A DNA stretch of 64,000 bases from Kingdonia uniflora (taxonomy: Eukaryota; Streptophyta; Magnoliopsida; Ranunculales; Circaeasteraceae), in assembly GCA_014058105.1 (NCBI GenBank), contig JACGCM010002112.1:1054001-1118000 (forward strand). The letters are read 5' to 3'. The notes beneath the pieces are model-generated. The model was not told where the DNA came from. It did no database searches and saw only the letters and a list, made by a program, of their open reading frames with translations. Position numbers and translations under genes: made by a program. Every line of letters begins with the position of its first letter. Within the stretch, counting starts at the first letter, position 1. Of the stretch, positions 62,800-64,000 are shown piece after piece.

Positions 62800-63546
62800 G
62801 TTGTATGAGGCGGTGAGGAGTCATTCTTACCTTATCTGATTGGTGTTTTCTAGCTTTAGCTAATACCACGTTTTACTAAAGGGGTTTCTGCTAATCGGGC
62901 CTCCAACCCTCTAACCCGATTTTTAACTTCTGTTTTAATAAAGTATTTGAGTTTAAAAATAATAATTTATACTTACTTTAAGAAAAAAAATGAAAGCTTC
63001 TGGAATCCTTTTTCCTCTGACAAAATTTATAAGCTAATCTATGAAAAAAAAGATAAACTTATGCGAAATGCAGTGAGACGGTCTTGACATGATTTGGAAC
63101 ACACTAGTTGATACCATCAGTCTGCTGCAAACTCTCACAACTCCATACCAATGTAATTTACCTTTACAAAGGGAATTTCATGTAAACCAAACAGATAATA
63201 TGTATGAGTTCTATACAATTTGTAGATAACTTATCAGCATAAACCTGTATCAGGTTCACTTCTCTAGTTTTGATTCCATTTTCTGTACATCTTATCCTGA
63301 TTCAACTTTTTTGTCTAATGTATAAAAAGATATTTTTATGGATTGCCTTATGCCCTTGAGTAAATTTAACAAATTATCTAGCTGATCCTTGGGTCAATGG
63401 AAAGTGTTTGGTGTAGATTGACCTCTTCTCTCACCTTGCAATCTTGGATGACATATACATCTCACGCAGAAGTTCTCATTATATATTCTTTCTTCTGATT
63501 ATGATTTTTTGAAATTGTTCACTGTTTATTGATTCTTTGAATGCAG
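62800..63546 (+). other. Intron-like sequence before an exon of an unidentified gene
   Basis: AT-rich, ending in a T-rich tract and a TGCAG acceptor (63542-63546). I translated all three + frames looking for an upstream exon and found no convincing one. Confidence 0.5.
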
Positions 63547-63719
63547 ATACACAAGCTATTGGATATTGCACATTCCGTTGCCAATATAAATTCTAGTGAG
63601 TACAACACTTTGGAGTATTTGCTTGACCGTCTAGAAGACCTAAAATATGCTATCCAGGATCGGAAGGTGGATGCCCTTATTGTTGAGACATTTGGAAGAC
63701 GAATAGAGAAACTATTGCA
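63547..63719 (+). CDS. Internal exon of an unidentified plant gene
   Basis: 173 nt bounded by a TGCAG acceptor and a consensus GTGAGT donor (63720-63725). The open frame reads IHKLLDIAHSVANI at the start, LEYLLDRLEDLKYAI in the middle and ETFGRRIEKLL near the end. The sequence is leucine- and charge-rich, predicted helical, and has the codon quality of a real exon. I do not recognise the family and give no function. No upstream exon is seen before the satellite edge at 62799, and nothing after it up to 64000 is convincing. The rest of the gene probably lies to the right, and its beginning is either left of the array or missing. Confidence 0.7.
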
Positions 63720-64000
63720 GTGAGTCAAAGCTTAATGATTTTTTTATTCTCGCACTATTTCTTCTGAATTGTTATGATAAAAGCCATTGTTTTTTTTCAT
63801 TGTAATTATTTTGTGGTTGTAAATACACCATGCTATTGTTTACAAAATTAAATTAGATAGTAAGTAGTCAGTTTGGTGGAAAATTAAAATAGACTCAAAT
63901 AGTTTGTAAATGCATTTCAGATGTGACCAAAATTTTAGCTACTATCTATGGTCCCTGCTGGTTCCGAAAAATAGCTTTTGACTTGAGTCATTTATGGATT
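63720..64000 (+). other. Intron-like sequence to the window end
   Basis: AT-rich sequence following the GTGAGT donor. No further exon is recognisable. Confidence 0.5.

Overview
The window looks like nuclear DNA of a flowering plant, most likely a eudicot. It is AT-rich, has GT-AG introns and plant-type transposable elements (hAT, Copia, L1-type LINE, tRNA-derived SINEs, solo LTRs), and holds the 3' half of a gene I recognise as plant TRAPPC8/TRS85. I cannot name the species. Only two pieces of cellular genes are visible, both on the + strand. Everything else is satellite DNA or mobile elements.

Layout. 1-5082: a 4.6-kb hAT transposon (291-4921, exact 8-bp target duplication) with a dead transposase, next to an LTR remnant. 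5483-20880: twelve exons encoding the last 693 residues of a TRAPPC8-like protein, interrupted by a 9.2-kb intron. That intron holds a solo LTR, a hAT-type MITE and a degenerate Copia element (9937-14592). Another intron holds a LINE scrap, and one splice donor is GC instead of GT. 20881-22883: intergenic DNA with a second hAT-type MITE and a SINE.

22884-62799: a long array of a ~168-bp tandem satellite, about 22 kb of repeat units split by about 18 kb of insertions. The insertions are four copies of one SINE family, two L1-type LINE fragments, a 4.5-kb solo-LTR-like element, a 486-bp solo LTR and a 7.6-kb hAT element that also carries a GRF zinc-finger ORF. Two parts show higher-order structure: six-monomer units of about 990 bp near 40-42 kb, and five-monomer units of about 835 bp at 57.1-62.8 kb. 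The two satellite families meet where a LINE now sits.

62800-64000: intron-like sequence and one clean internal exon (63547-63719) of an unidentified gene. No upstream exon for it is visible between the satellite and this exon, so the array may lie within that gene's intron or the gene may be broken.

The most unusual signal is in the two LTR insertions at 31016-35496 and 42405-42890. Both carry 12-bp palindromes centred on TTCGAA, largely spaced 20-21 bp apart, just upstream of a TATA box in the U3 part of the LTR. This looks like a phased promoter/enhancer array shared by two otherwise dissimilar LTRs.
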